Positions 44,748 to 55,700 of a stretch of DNA of 64,000 nucleotides are shown one piece after another (positions within the stretch are counted from its first letter, which is position 1; each line of letters opens with the position of its first letter). This stretch comes from Blastomussa wellsi (Eukaryota; Cnidaria; Anthozoa; Scleractinia; Plerogyridae): positions 6,941,434 through 7,005,433 of the forward strand of contig OX393573.1 of assembly GCA_947652115.1 (NCBI GenBank), in the 5' to 3' direction. The notes under the pieces were generated by a model, which made no database searches, had not been told where the DNA came from, and saw only the letters and a list, made by a program, of their open reading frames with translations. The translations under genes were made by a program, and so were the position numbers.

Positions 44748-45254
44748 CCATTGACTCCTAAATTTTATATCACAACCTTGTATTGTTTACAAATTTTAGT
44801 TAGCCAACCATGATTAACGCATTGACTCCTAAACCGGCCGTGGCAGACCTTGACCTTTGTTCCGCTTCTGACGTCATCAGCTTTGACCAAAGTAGGAGTC
44901 CAAATTACCCCAGTTCTGCAGGAGGGAAAGAGCTTTCAAAATGATACCCAGATTATATTGATTGGGCTAATGAACTTGGAAAGAACGAGGAAAGGAGAAA
45001 GGAAAAGCGAAAAATAAAAATAAAGAAATCGAGAAGCCTAAAGAGTTTGGTCACTTTCTCGTCCAAAATTTTCATTTGTGCGCATGCCCGAGCTAAAATG
45101 TCGTTAAATGCGATGCTAGCGAAAAACCTGACATGTCTATTTTGCAAATGCATTTCGGGGACATTTGAAGCATGTTTAGCCAATAGCTGACAAGAAAATG
45201 TTCAAAATGTCTAAAAGACACGTTTTTTTTTCAAAAATCTCCAGGAGTCAATGG
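44748..45254. repeat. Short-ended element, CCATTGACTCC termini
   Basis: CCATTGACTCC at the left and GGAGTCAATGG at the right, each bordered outside by TTTAA (44743-44747, 45255-45259). About 507 bp. The word 'attgactcctaaa' is repeated near 44820. Confidence 0.55.
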
Positions 45255-45265
45255 TTTAAGGAGCT

Positions 45266-45411
45266 TCAGATCTCAGTGATGCCGGCCCACGGTCCTTTCT
45301 GTACCGCTTTTAGCCACTGGATCATTTGCACGAGGAACAAGTGGCTCTGAGACTCATCATGTCTCAAGTCTAACAAAGGAAGTCCAATCGCATCAGTTAT
45401 TTTAAACTTAT
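45266..45411 (-). CDS. Orphan terminal-exon-like ORF, unassigned
   Basis: The minus strand shows a good acceptor (CCCTTTTTCGTAG) followed by 48 codons ending in TGA. The composition is protein-like (KFKITDAIGLPLLDLRHDES; HLFLVQMIQWLKAVQKGPWA). I do not recognise the family. Its phase does not match the preceding sulfotransferase exon. It may be the last exon of a decayed gene or retrocopy. Confidence 0.3.
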
Positions 45412-46654
45412 CTACGAAAAAGGGATTTTGAAACGGTCGGCGTGATTGGATTCCCTTTGGTAGATTCCTTTCATTCTATTCAATCAAATCATGTGTCCCC
45501 AGAACCACTCGTTACTCGTGCACAGGCCCAGCCGGCTAAGAGGAACAAACCCCCGTGGAGACGAGGAACCAAATTAACCAAATGATAAGCAGGATAAATA
45601 TTTATTATTAGTACTGGTAATAGGACTGAGTGGAGTCCAACTCGGTCTGTAATCATACGAGTGATTAACAAAATTGGACGACCGAGTAACAGGAGTCCGA
45701 CTTCATTAATCACAAGAATACCAAATTTCGAGGAAAACTTCCGTAAAACAAAACCTGTTGACGATCAATCATCACTGTGATAAAAAGCGATGTTTGAAAT
45801 TGAAAATTCTAGGAATATCAAGAGTTTCAGTCGTATGCAGCACGCAAACCTTGTTATTGGACACTTAAGCTGCGCGCGGTCCAATTTGGGAAAAAATAGG
45901 TCGTGATCAGAACCAATCAGATTCGAGAATTTTGTTATAGTTATGATTAATGCGGTTATGATTTGTCCTTCAAAGCGCCGCATAACCACAGCTTTTCTAG
46001 CTGCAAAACGGGCTTCATTGACAATTTGTTGACAACTAAAAAAATATCCTGCTCAATCTTGTGGATTGTGGGCGATATTCCGAGTGATTTCGCAGGATGA
46101 TTGTTAAAGATCAGTTACTGAATAATAACAGACTACCAAGGATAAGTCTAGTGCTTAAAGTTAGCCTAATAATCTTACTTTAATTCTGTGTTGATACCCT
46201 CCTTGCCACAAGCCTGGCACATGGTACCGGAAAAACTGTTGCTCAGGCAACAGAGAAATGTTGGCACGAATCCCAAAAACAGCCTGTCTCATGGAAAGGT
46301 GGTGAAGGTCGTAAAATAGTTGATATTGAAGTAGATTTTTATTTCCCCGTCCCAACGACAGATATTGTTCCCATCTTTGCATCAAATCGTACTCGTGTGG
46401 GATAATGATCTCCGGGTGAGCATCCAATATGGCGACCACTAAGCTGTAACTGTACGAGGGTATCCAATGAACATTACAAATGTCTCCACTCCATCTATAA
46501 TGTATCTTCTATCCAATAATCTATCCATCTATAATCTGAACAGATTCTCGGAGAGGGAAATGAAAGTTGTCTCCTCCGAAAAAAAAGAAGAAATCGGATT
46601 TATTTCATTACACTGGTTCTTATTATGTATTTAATATCCAGGATTACAAAATTC

Positions 46655-46828
46655 ATACACCTTATTCCGAAATGGTTGCCATCTTAAAATTATTTTGTTG
46701 GTATTCAAATTAGCCCTTCTTGCCTCGATTTTAAGCTAAAAAATCAATAGAATATTTTATCTTGAACGAGGAGACAAGGGAAATTTATATGTGCATAAAT
46801 TAGCGGCCATTTTTGGAAGAAGGTGTAT
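46655..46828. repeat. MITE with ATACACCTT ends, copy 2
   Basis: Same family and same orientation of the inner segment as 34839-35012 ('ttggtattcaaattagccc', 'atattttatcttgaacgag', 'ttagcggccattttt'). Confidence 0.7.
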
Positions 46829-46856
46829 TCATGCCCACAACTAACTTGACTGACTG

Positions 46857-46925
46857 CCTGATTGATTGATTGATTGATGGATTATTTATTGATTATTGAT
46901 TGATTACTGATTTATTATTGATTGA
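46857..46925 (+). repeat. ATTG simple repeat
   Basis: Imperfect (GATT)n array between the sulfotransferase exons. Confidence 0.7.
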
Positions 46926-47750
46926 ATGATCATATATTTGTATATAGCTTGACACTGTAATGACTGCAGCATGAATTCCGGCCGCCGATATTCAATGTAA
47001 AACCAATCCATCCGTCATTGTTCTTATCATTTTTAGGCATGGTCCGAAGCCTTGAGGTCACTCTGCTATCGAGTAGGACATGATCTCTCTGTGAACGTAT
47101 TTCTGGATTTTACAGAAACCTAGATTTTCTATTTGGCTGCTGATAATATAAATAACCAGAACTGAGTAAACCACAAACAGTGATACAACCAGCACCCAGA
47201 CTTTCATCATGGAAATTGTTTTTGAATGAAAAGAAAGGAAACGAAAACTAAGTTTTGATCGGCATGTTAAGATAACAAATATTGGGAACGGTTTCAGTTC
47301 CACCTTAAATCCAGTACAAGCACTTTTAAAAGCTACAGTTCAGGATATTTTAAACAGATGGTATTATATCAATAATTATATTATTAATTATGTTATTTGT
47401 AACGTCATTTGATAAAAGTGGTAGCACTGACCCGTCAAAGTATATAAGAGCAGCTGAAAACTGTTGTGAGCCACCTTAACCGATTAAACAAGAAGTTCCA
47501 GTATTTTTCAAGCTTGTCAGATACTCACTCGCACGGTAAGAACTCTTCTTGGCGGGTTTATCAGTGTGTTATTACCATTTATAATAAAGATAGGATTCTG
47601 CACGCGCTCGGGTTGGTCAAAAACCCATGTTTCATCAGAGTTTATATAATAACCCAATCAATGCGCGCGCTCTGATTGGTCAATCAGCTATGGTTTATTG
47701 TGCCAGTAAACTCATGGAAAAATCGCGCGTCTTCTGAATTATTATATAAA

Positions 47751-47942
47751 AGCAATAGACCACAAGTTTCTATGGTTCTTGGCTGATAAACCACTTGGGA
47801 TGTTGGAAGAACACTCGAAGAATTCGTAAATCACTCGCCTGCGGCTCGTGATTTACAAATTCTTCTCGTGTTCTGCCAACATCCCGCGTGGTTTATCAGC
47901 TTATAAACCATAGAAACTTGTGGTCTATTGCTTAAATAACAC
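47751..47942. repeat. Near-perfect long hairpin (192 bp)
   Basis: AGCAATAGACCACAAGTTTC on the left mirrors GAAACTTGTGGTCTATTGCT on the right. Pairing continues to a centre around CACTCGCCTGCGGCTCGTG. The right arm has a small insertion (TTATAAACC against TTGGCTGATAAACC). Confidence 0.75.
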
Positions 47943-48203
47943 ATAGAAAAAGTGTGTTTTATTGTTTTTCGCCAGCTTTGCTCGAGTGAAAAGATTCGCA
48001 AGAGATGACGGAGAACATTTTCTATGAATAAATTCCCGACAAAAGTCTGAGTAAAGCTTCAGAAATTGTCGAGGAAGCTTCTAAGTTTGAGAGGAAAGTG
48101 AAAGAAGCGAAAATTTAATTTAAAAATTGCTTCAGTTTATCGATGGTGCGTAGTTTGTTGTTTTTACTTGCGGAGTATAAAATCTATATCATAAAGCAAA
48201 TAA

Positions 48204-48512
48204 AGAAGCCTAGCTAAGCCATGTATTGTACTGTCATAAAACACTCTGGCCACGGTTGTTCAAAGAGTGGACAACTCTATCCACTGGATAAATCACTATC
48301 CAGTGGTTAGTGCATTTTGTGTTGCCAACACTTATTCACTGGAGAGTGATTTATCCGGTGGATAGCGTTATCCAACCTGGGCCTGTACATTTGAGAACAC
48401 TCGTGAAATGTGGAAAACATTTGCCTGCGTCTCGTCTTTTCTACATTTCCCTCGTGTTCTGAAAAGCCCGTCATGTTTTATGACAGTATAATACATGGGT
48501 TTGGCTTCTTTA
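48204..48512. repeat. Nested foldbacks
   Basis: Outer arms: AAGCCATGTATTGTACTGTC (about 48215) against GACAGTATAATACATGGGTT (about 48482). Inner element about 48250-48388: GTTGTTCAAAGAGTGGACAA ... GATAGCGTTATCCAACCTGGGCC, with GGATAAATCACTATCCAGTG pairing with its inverted copy. Confidence 0.6.
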
Positions 48513-49060
48513 TTTGTTAAATAGACGTGGAAGTCTCGGCTATCTCGAGGTTTATTTCAAATTAAGTGGACATTAGTATTGCATATCTGTTACAGTGTGA
48601 ATCATTTTACACTAGCACCGCAAAACTACATACACGAAACTTAAACTGCAAGAAAAAATATCCATTAAATTTGTTTTGTGTAAATAAGTAAAAAGTGTAT
48701 AAAATAGCTTACATTGTACATTTTATTGCATAGCGTGACAGGGAAGTAAATTGATATAACGAGTACAGGCACCGTCAATATTTCTATCGTTACATTAATT
48801 AACACTGAAATGTCTAATAAAGGAATTATTTTTTTATTGTTTTTCAAAATTATGACTTCAACCTTTTAGAGTACCTTTGAGCGTTAAAAAGAAATAAGAG
48901 GGCTATAGATAACCTGTTAAACCGGTCTGCTGTATTACAAATAAAAGATCGCAGGAAATGTGTCGCCCTGGTTTGCATGTTCTTTACCCGGAAAAACTGC
49001 GTGAAATAATGGTTTGAAAAATACATACAGAAAATTGTTAAACCCACTCGCGTCACAGTT

Positions 49061-49845
49061 AAGGCTTCGTTTACACGGGACCGGACTGGAACCGACCGTT
49101 TGGAACCGATCCGGGTGTTTACACGGGATCTTTATGAAACCGATCCGGGTGTTTACACGGGTTCTTTATGGAACCGGTCCGGGTGTTTACACGGGATCTT
49201 TATGGAACCGGTCCGGGAGTTTACACGGGATCTTTATGGAACCGATCCGGGAGTTTACACGGGATCTTTATGGAACCGATCCGGGAGTTTACACGGGATC
49301 TTTATGGAACCAATCCGGGAGTTTACACGGGATCTTTATGGAACCGATCCGGGAGTTTACACGGGATCTTTATGGAACCAATCCGGGAGTTTACACGGGA
49401 TCTTTATGGAACCGATCCGGGAGTTTACACGGGATCTTTATGGAACCGATCCGGGAGTTTACACGGGATCTTTATGGAACCAATCCGGGAGTTTACACGG
49501 GATCTTTATGGAACCGATCCGGGAGTTTACACGGGATCTTTATGGAACCGATCCGGGAGTTTACACGGGATCTTTATGGAACCAATCCGGGAGTTTACAC
49601 GGGATCTTTATGGAACCGATCCGGGAGTTTACACGGGATCTTTATGGAACCGATCCGGGAGTTTACACGGGATCTTTATGGAACCGATCCGGCACGGATC
49701 CAATCTGACTGCAAAACAACAGGTCCAGTTTTGGATCCGTTCCGGACCGGTTCAAGAACGGCCCCGTGTAAACAGAAAGCCTACCCGGTCCGATTTTCGG
49801 CCACGGATCCCTTTGGGACCGTTTCGAACATGTAAACATAGCCTT
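49061..49845. mobile_element. Foldback element expanded by a minisatellite
   Basis: Outer ends AAGGCTTCGTTTACA and TGTAAACATAGCCTT form an imperfect terminal inverted repeat. The flanking non-repeated parts (GGGACCGGACTGGAACCGAC and CCACGGATCCCTTTGGGACC) contain the same 'gatcc/ggaacc' words as the internal array, so the array grew from element sequence. Confidence 0.65.
49102..49691 (+). repeat. Minisatellite, 34-bp unit, about 17 copies
   Basis: The unit contains GGAACCGATCCGGGAGTTTA followed by CACGGGATCTTTAT. Early units have GTGTTTA in place of GAGTTTA, and four or five units have CAATCC in place of CGATCC. Because 34 is not a multiple of three and no stop occurs in any frame, all three plus-strand frames stay open across it. 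Confidence 0.95.
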
Positions 49846-50688
49846 AGTATTTTAAGATTTTAAAATTTACATCTCCATCATTCGACAATATTGGTCTGTC
49901 TTCTTTCGAGTTGATATGCAACCGATTATTGTTGGCTCCAAAAAAATAAATTTATAATCAGGATGTACTCTCTTCTACTGTCATGGTACCATATTTTGCC
50001 TTACCTTTAAAGTTCCCATTTATCGATTTCGCAAACTTCTGTCGATTATTAATTATTAGAGAATTTAAGGAAAAATAGGAATGTTTTCGACTCAAAGTTT
50101 CCAACCGATAAGTAAGCCATATGGTTGACAACAGAAATCTATATGCGTAATAGGAATGACACGTTTTAATAATTTGAATTATTTAAAATGCATAACTTCT
50201 TTCTTCGTTATTTTAGTATATATATAAAAGGTTATAACTTAAGCGCTATTCTTAATTTTAATCACACATTCTGCAACAATACCACTATTCGGTTAGCGTC
50301 ATGTTTTTAAACATTTCATTAAATGAACGACCAGGTTCACAAACAAAATCACCATACCATATTTATCAATAATGTGAACTTTCGAAGAGTTCTGACTCAA
50401 TCTTTATAACTGAGGAATATGTATACAATGTATACATTTATTCGTAAAAATCACGATGTTGAATTTTGATATTTTATTGCTAGTTCACAGCATCGGATCA
50501 CGATGATCATCAATAATTAAAAGCCCTAGTTTTGAAACGGATACGTTACTAAACGAAATAAGAAATGTCTTAGTCCCTAGGAAAAACTACGACCATGCGA
50601 CCTATCGTGCGCTAATTCTTCATTAGATTATCAAAGTGATACTGTAACACCTTCAATAAATTATTTTATAAACATAGAATATACATGG

Positions 50689-51287
50689 TTAGGCCTTTCC
50701 CGATTGCGCTGAGCACCTTTTGAGCACTTTTTTTAGTTTGGAGCACTATTTTGCATTTTGAGCACCCTTAAGCACTTTTTCGCACTTTGGGCAACATTTG
50801 AGCAATATTTCACATTTCGAGCAAATTTCGAGCAGCATATGTCTTCTGAAACATTTTAGAGCCAAAACTGTGTGTCGCTCGCAACGAGAATCGTGTTCCA
50901 GGTCATAAATTTGAATAACTAATGATGTTGTCAAGAATAAAAGACCGTTGTCATGGAAAGGCACGTGGAATTATCCTTGCGTGAGAACAGAAGTTTCTGA
51001 TTGGCTGATGTATCATGTGTGTGTCATCTCAAATTTCTCAATCATCTGATGTCTAGGGGTGCGTTCCTTTGGGGTGATCCGGATCAGGATCAGTGATCCG
51101 GATCACCCCAAAGGAACGCACCATAGGCTTTACACAACTAAAAATTGACATATTTACGAAAAGCTTTGAGGTAACTGTTCACAACTTTTAGCACTTTCTG
51201 AGCACTATTTTGAGATTTTGAGCACTTTTTAGCCATATTTGCCAGCATTTTTTTAGGATTTTACCAGCGCAATCGGGAAAGACCTGA
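50689..51287. mobile_element. Non-autonomous element, 5-bp duplication CATGG
   Basis: TTAGGCCTTTCCCGATTGCGC at the left and GCGCAATCGGGAAAGACCTGA at the right; CATGG at 50684-50688 and 51288-51292. The word GAGCACTTTT / GAGCACT recurs at both ends (about six times at 50713-50790, four at 51190-51230). A perfect hairpin (51058-51122) sits inside. Confidence 0.75.
51058..51122. repeat. Perfect 29-bp-arm hairpin
   Basis: GGTGCGTTCCTTTGGGGTGA and its continuation TCCGGATCA are mirrored exactly after a 7-nt loop (GGATCAG). It is probably a tiny MITE; TAGG is present on both sides. Confidence 0.8.
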
Positions 51288-51292
51288 CATGG

Positions 51293-52581
51293 ATAAATAC
51301 ATGGGTGAGCGCAGCGAAATTTTTTTATTTTAAACATGTTTTGACGAAGTTTTTACCAATTTTCTGAAGATTTCCAATCATTTTCCGAAGATTCTAAGAA
51401 TGTTTTCCAATGGTCACACGTACGTTTCCGAATATCTTCCGAAAATTACCAAATGTTTCCGAATATTTCCGAAATTTGTCAAGGATTACCGAAGATTTCC
51501 GATTTAGAACCGAAGATGCTTCGACTGTACACCAACAAACGTGAAGTCGATCTGATATCACACACCTAAAACATGTAAAAAACATGTAGAAACAAACATG
51601 TAAACTTCGTGTTCAATTAGCGGGCGAAAATACTTAAAAAGCCTAAATTAAAACCTAACGTCAAAAACTTGAAAACTTGTTTAGTTGCCTCTTTCTTCAT
51701 GCTTCTGCAAAGCATCACAACATTTTGTCTAGCTGTACCTTTTACTTATTGTCAGTCTAGCCACGGAAATTCAGCCCTTACAACGACGGTGCACGCAATA
51801 AGTAAGAGCGTCGAATTAGAAAGCATAGATTTATTTTGTGACAAACCCTGGATATAGATCTGTTCTTGAGTTAAAAAGCGAATTTTCAGTTCCTTTGAGA
51901 TGGCCAAAAGAAAATTGTCAAGTTCAGGCTCACAGCAGCAAATTTACCAGTTTTTCACACGGTAACCTTAAATTGTTTTTTATTATTATTTTTGTTACTT
52001 TTCTAACTTGCACCTCTTCCAAATCAGCTTAGTTTGTTGTCAAACAAAATACCACCAGATTTATGTCTTGGCTCTAATGAACGTTCTCTACGAAAAGCCC
52101 GTTGACTACGATGCTGTGGTTCAGCTTTTTGCGAAAAGATATCCTCGACGAACGCTTCTTGTCTATCCCGTCGAAATAAAGTAAAGTGTAGTATAGTTTT
52201 ATCGTAGTTTTATTAATGCAAATTCGCATGTTTTTACACAGCTTTGTTATATAGTTTAACATTAAACAAGAGATGTTATATATTGTTATATAGTTTAACA
52301 TTAAACAAGAGATAAACACGCTGACTCTGCCTCAGAATGGCGGAAATCGGGTTTTCCGAGGATTTGAAATTTTAAAATTTTCCAGAGGAGGATGCCCCCG
52401 GACCCCCTAAGGGGCGCCGCCTTCGGTGGCCGCCTTTTATCGAACCCCCTGTCCTAAAAACCTGGATCCGCGCCAGAAAGAACTGCAGTTTATATAATAA
52501 AAAAGAATATTTTAATCACTAGGTGCCCCATTGGGTGACAAATAAAGGACAAAAAAAACAGAAGACAGTGACGCTGTATGG
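51293..52581. other. Intergenic, no gene seen
   Basis: AT-rich. It contains one 30-bp direct duplication (52245-52274 and 52284-52313, 'tgttatatagtttaacatta' start) and a GC-rich patch at about 52385-52485. No supported ORF. Confidence 0.4.
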
Positions 52582-52587
52582 TTTATT
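52582..52587 (-). terminator. Poly(A) signal of the TSP1-MAM-ShK gene
   Basis: AATAAA on the minus strand, 188 bp beyond the stop codon at 52775; the nearest canonical signal I found. Confidence 0.45.
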
Positions 52588-52774
52588 CTTGAATTTCCAA
52601 TATACAGCGTGCACTTGACAAATTTCTACATCGTTGCCGACCGTTCGACGGCTTTCGAAGAAGAAGCCATGTATGAAAATACCAGCAGATCTCCAACTTA
52701 TCTCTTTCACATATACGATTTTTGTAACTGTTTAGTTATAATACTAGCGCGCAGCCCCATGCCTCAACCTGTTG

Positions 52775-55700
52775 CTAACATACAGCACAGCTTTTCTTGC
52801 AGTTGATAAGCATGTATGTAGGGTTTGAAGTACAGTAACCCAGTGATGCCCATGCGTAGCAGTCTTCATTTTTCACCCAATTCTCACATCCTGTAAAGAA
52901 GAGGAGAACAAACAAAAGATTTTCTGTCACCTCAGTATGAATGAATGAATGAAACTTTATTGAACACTCCACTGAGGGGCTTTTTGGTGATCAATACATC
53001 ATATTAAAACCCTATGATAAAATAAATTACTATATATAAAAGAAACGATATTTAAAAGGGCGAAAATTAATGATAAGAAATATAATATCTAAATGTCTAA
53101 TAACGTTTTCTTAACAATAGCATACTATTGCCAAACAATAGCATAGGGGAATCCTTGTTTAGAGCATTTGCCTCATTGGCATAAGAATTTCAGCGTCTGA
53201 TCGAATTAAAAAAAACAATTCTGAATATTGAAAGAACATGGCAAAATTAGGTTTATCTATAAATTTGATCCCGCTGTTTTAAAACCTTTTCTGCGATCGA
53301 GTTTTAAAAACTAAAAATTTTACAAAGAATGTATGGGCTCATTAGAACTTTTGCCACCTATAATTTTTGCAGTTTCCTGCAATATTACATATATAAAAAA
53401 CTTGAAAATTTCACCTATTATTCAGTATTTTCACAGGTTCAATAAATATCGATTTGTATGGAGCATGGTGCCTTTTCTAAGCAAAGTTGTATGCTAAAGG
53501 AAAAAGTAAACAAGAACGTCAACACGAACCTCCCGAAAAGGAGATAACGATTCTCAAGTTCGAAAGTTTAATTCTCGCTGCTAATTACCGTCCCCATGCT
53601 GGATGACATTCCCACTCCCAGACTTATTAAGACAATATTCCCGATCATTCAATGGCTCTTTAATGAATGAAGTAAGTTGGCTTCATTTCCCAAATCCACT
53701 TGAAATTAACACCAAATAAATACTAATCTTCAATTTTTAATGGCAATTATCGCGTAAGGACCCATAACGCGATTTGTGAGTGGAATGACAACGATTTTTT
53801 GTCAAGGGTTTATGTGTTGGGGTCTTCACAATATATTCTATTCCAAAATTAAACTTGCAATTACTGCTATCTTCTTACCGAACACGTTTTGAAACATATG
53901 AATTTCTCAGTTTTAAGATAAAAGGATCCCTGTGGATGCTTCAATACCATTTTTGAATAAATTATTTATTAAAGGTTTGTTTAATATCCTCTTTGATACT
54001 TCATTAGATTTTTCTTACGGCACGATCGGCAGCATGTTTCCATCATGTACAGAGGGTTATTGCCGCACTCCCCAAGTTTGGCCCACGAAGGACATGAAGA
54101 ATCAAGGTCTTTGCAGCCTGTAAAGAATATTAAAGCAAAAATTATTTCAAAATTATCATCAATAATGATACGACACTAATGCAGGTAATATTGAAGAAAA
54201 TCAATCGTAAATTCACTACTTTAATGGAAACCCTATTGTTGATTCGCAGGAATCCCCATACGCCATTAATCAAAATTGTTCGTGTATTATAGGGCAAGCC
54301 TGTATGCGAAAAACTAAACGATTTGAAAATATATATATATAAATAAATGAATTCAGAATATATAGATTTGCTCTAATCAGGCCAGTAATTGTGGCTTGTG
54401 CTATCAATATAACTAGAAATAGTTCTCACTATAGCTGCGTCCGCCTGTTTTTAATTTCTTAATATCTTTTGACACAAATACTAACGTAATTTGTCCTGGT
54501 ACCAAAGAAATTTTTGCCCTTGACTTCATGTAGGCTTCAAGTCAAATCACGTCAAATCCGAGCTGTTGTTGCTTTTATCTCGCTCAATTGTTGGTTCCAA
54601 GTCAGGACAAGTCTGAGAGCTGTTTTATAGACTTCAATTATTTCAACCTTGGCTGAAGTTAGAAATTATTTGTTCGCTTGAAAAAGTCCTGCGAAAACAG
54701 AGGAATTTGTTCAAACTGAGACAAATTTGTGAACAATCGGATATCCCACACTTTTGTATTCGACGACTTTTACTCTCGACCCACTCGACAGAAAATCTCG
54801 ACTTCGTACGCAACGAAAGCGATCATATACTCCAGGGAAGCCGCGGTTCTACTGTAAAGCTGCAATTACTTCAACGAGCTGAAAAGCTACCCAAGATCCC
54901 CTTGTGCGCCTACTGAAAAATTAACAGAGACTACCGTGCGCGCCTAGTTTTTTTCAAATCGAGAAATTTTCCGTACTTCCAATACGGTTAACAATACGAC
55001 ACGACATACGCGGGGAACTCTAGGGTGCCTCCTCGGGTTTGGGGCAATGATAGTGTCAAACAGAAAGTCTTATTAATTATGATTTCAATAAGGCTTCTCA
55101 GTTAAGGAACCAAATTAATTAATAGCTCCCTTGAGAAGCTGAAAGCCGAATTAACTAGGCAGATGGTTTAGGATTATCCAAAGACCTCCGCCAATTGAAG
55201 CTATTCTTGCTGGATCGGTTTATATGGATCATACTCCACCCCCAACCCCACTCCTCCAAAAAACACATAATAATAAAGTAAATTTACATAAAAATATTCG
55301 ACCGTGTAGTGTCATCGTCCGGGTGAGGGTGGTCCTGAGAAGGACTGTTGTCAGTGACAGGGACTGACGGTTGGACAACCTGAGCGGAAGTCATTATCAG
55401 AGTCATGTGAAGAGTTGTTTGTCAGTCGAAGTCTGGTTCGTGAAAACTGATAACATCACAGCTTAACTGACCAATCAGTTTTCACGAACCAGACTTATAA
55501 CATTCGACTGACAAACAACTCTTCACATGACTCTGATGATGACTTCCACTCAGGTTGTCGAAACATCAGTCACTTTCACCGACAACAGTGTTTCTCAGGA
55601 CTACCCTCACTCGGACAATCAAACTACACGATCGACTGTTACCACCGGGGTCAAACCATTTACTTTTAATAAAAATATTGCCGCTTGCTTATATGCAAGT

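Larger units (their letters stand above)
44121..47210 (-). pseudogene. Sulfotransferase-like gene remnant (Golgi type)
   Basis: Three minus-strand pieces. About 47090-47210: an ATG at 47210 followed by a membrane anchor (VWVLVVSLFVVYSVLVIYII), as in type II Golgi enzymes. 46179-46510: sulfotransferase N-terminal fold with LDAHPEIIIPHEYDL and a GTAAGA donor. 44121-44438: AG acceptor and a C-terminal exon (ETVLRPKQALHKLCDHLGV ... YSFLTDY). The phosphosulfate-binding P-loop should precede LVVAILDAHP, but the frame that reads FIGYPRT shifts by one base near 46450-46455 before YSLVVAIL. I also could not find an exon for the 3'-phosphate-binding region between the last two pieces. It is either a pseudogene, or a real gene hit by a sequence error with an unrecognised exon. 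Family assignment is inferred from the LDAHPEII motif. Confidence 0.5.
47211..49060. other. Intergenic region with foldbacks
   Basis: No gene is recognised. It holds a hairpin (47751-47942) and nested inverted repeats (48204-48512). The rest is AT-rich. Confidence 0.4.

Noticed and set aside
49014..49863. Three overlapping ORFs of 273, 202 and 231 codons
   Set aside because: They are one non-coding 34-bp minisatellite read in three frames; the reading frames carry the same permuted peptide.
51669..51857. Small secreted-peptide-like ORF with a hydrophobic start
   Set aside because: It relies on a TTG start; from the first ATG the leader is short and the cysteine pattern is not that of a known peptide family.
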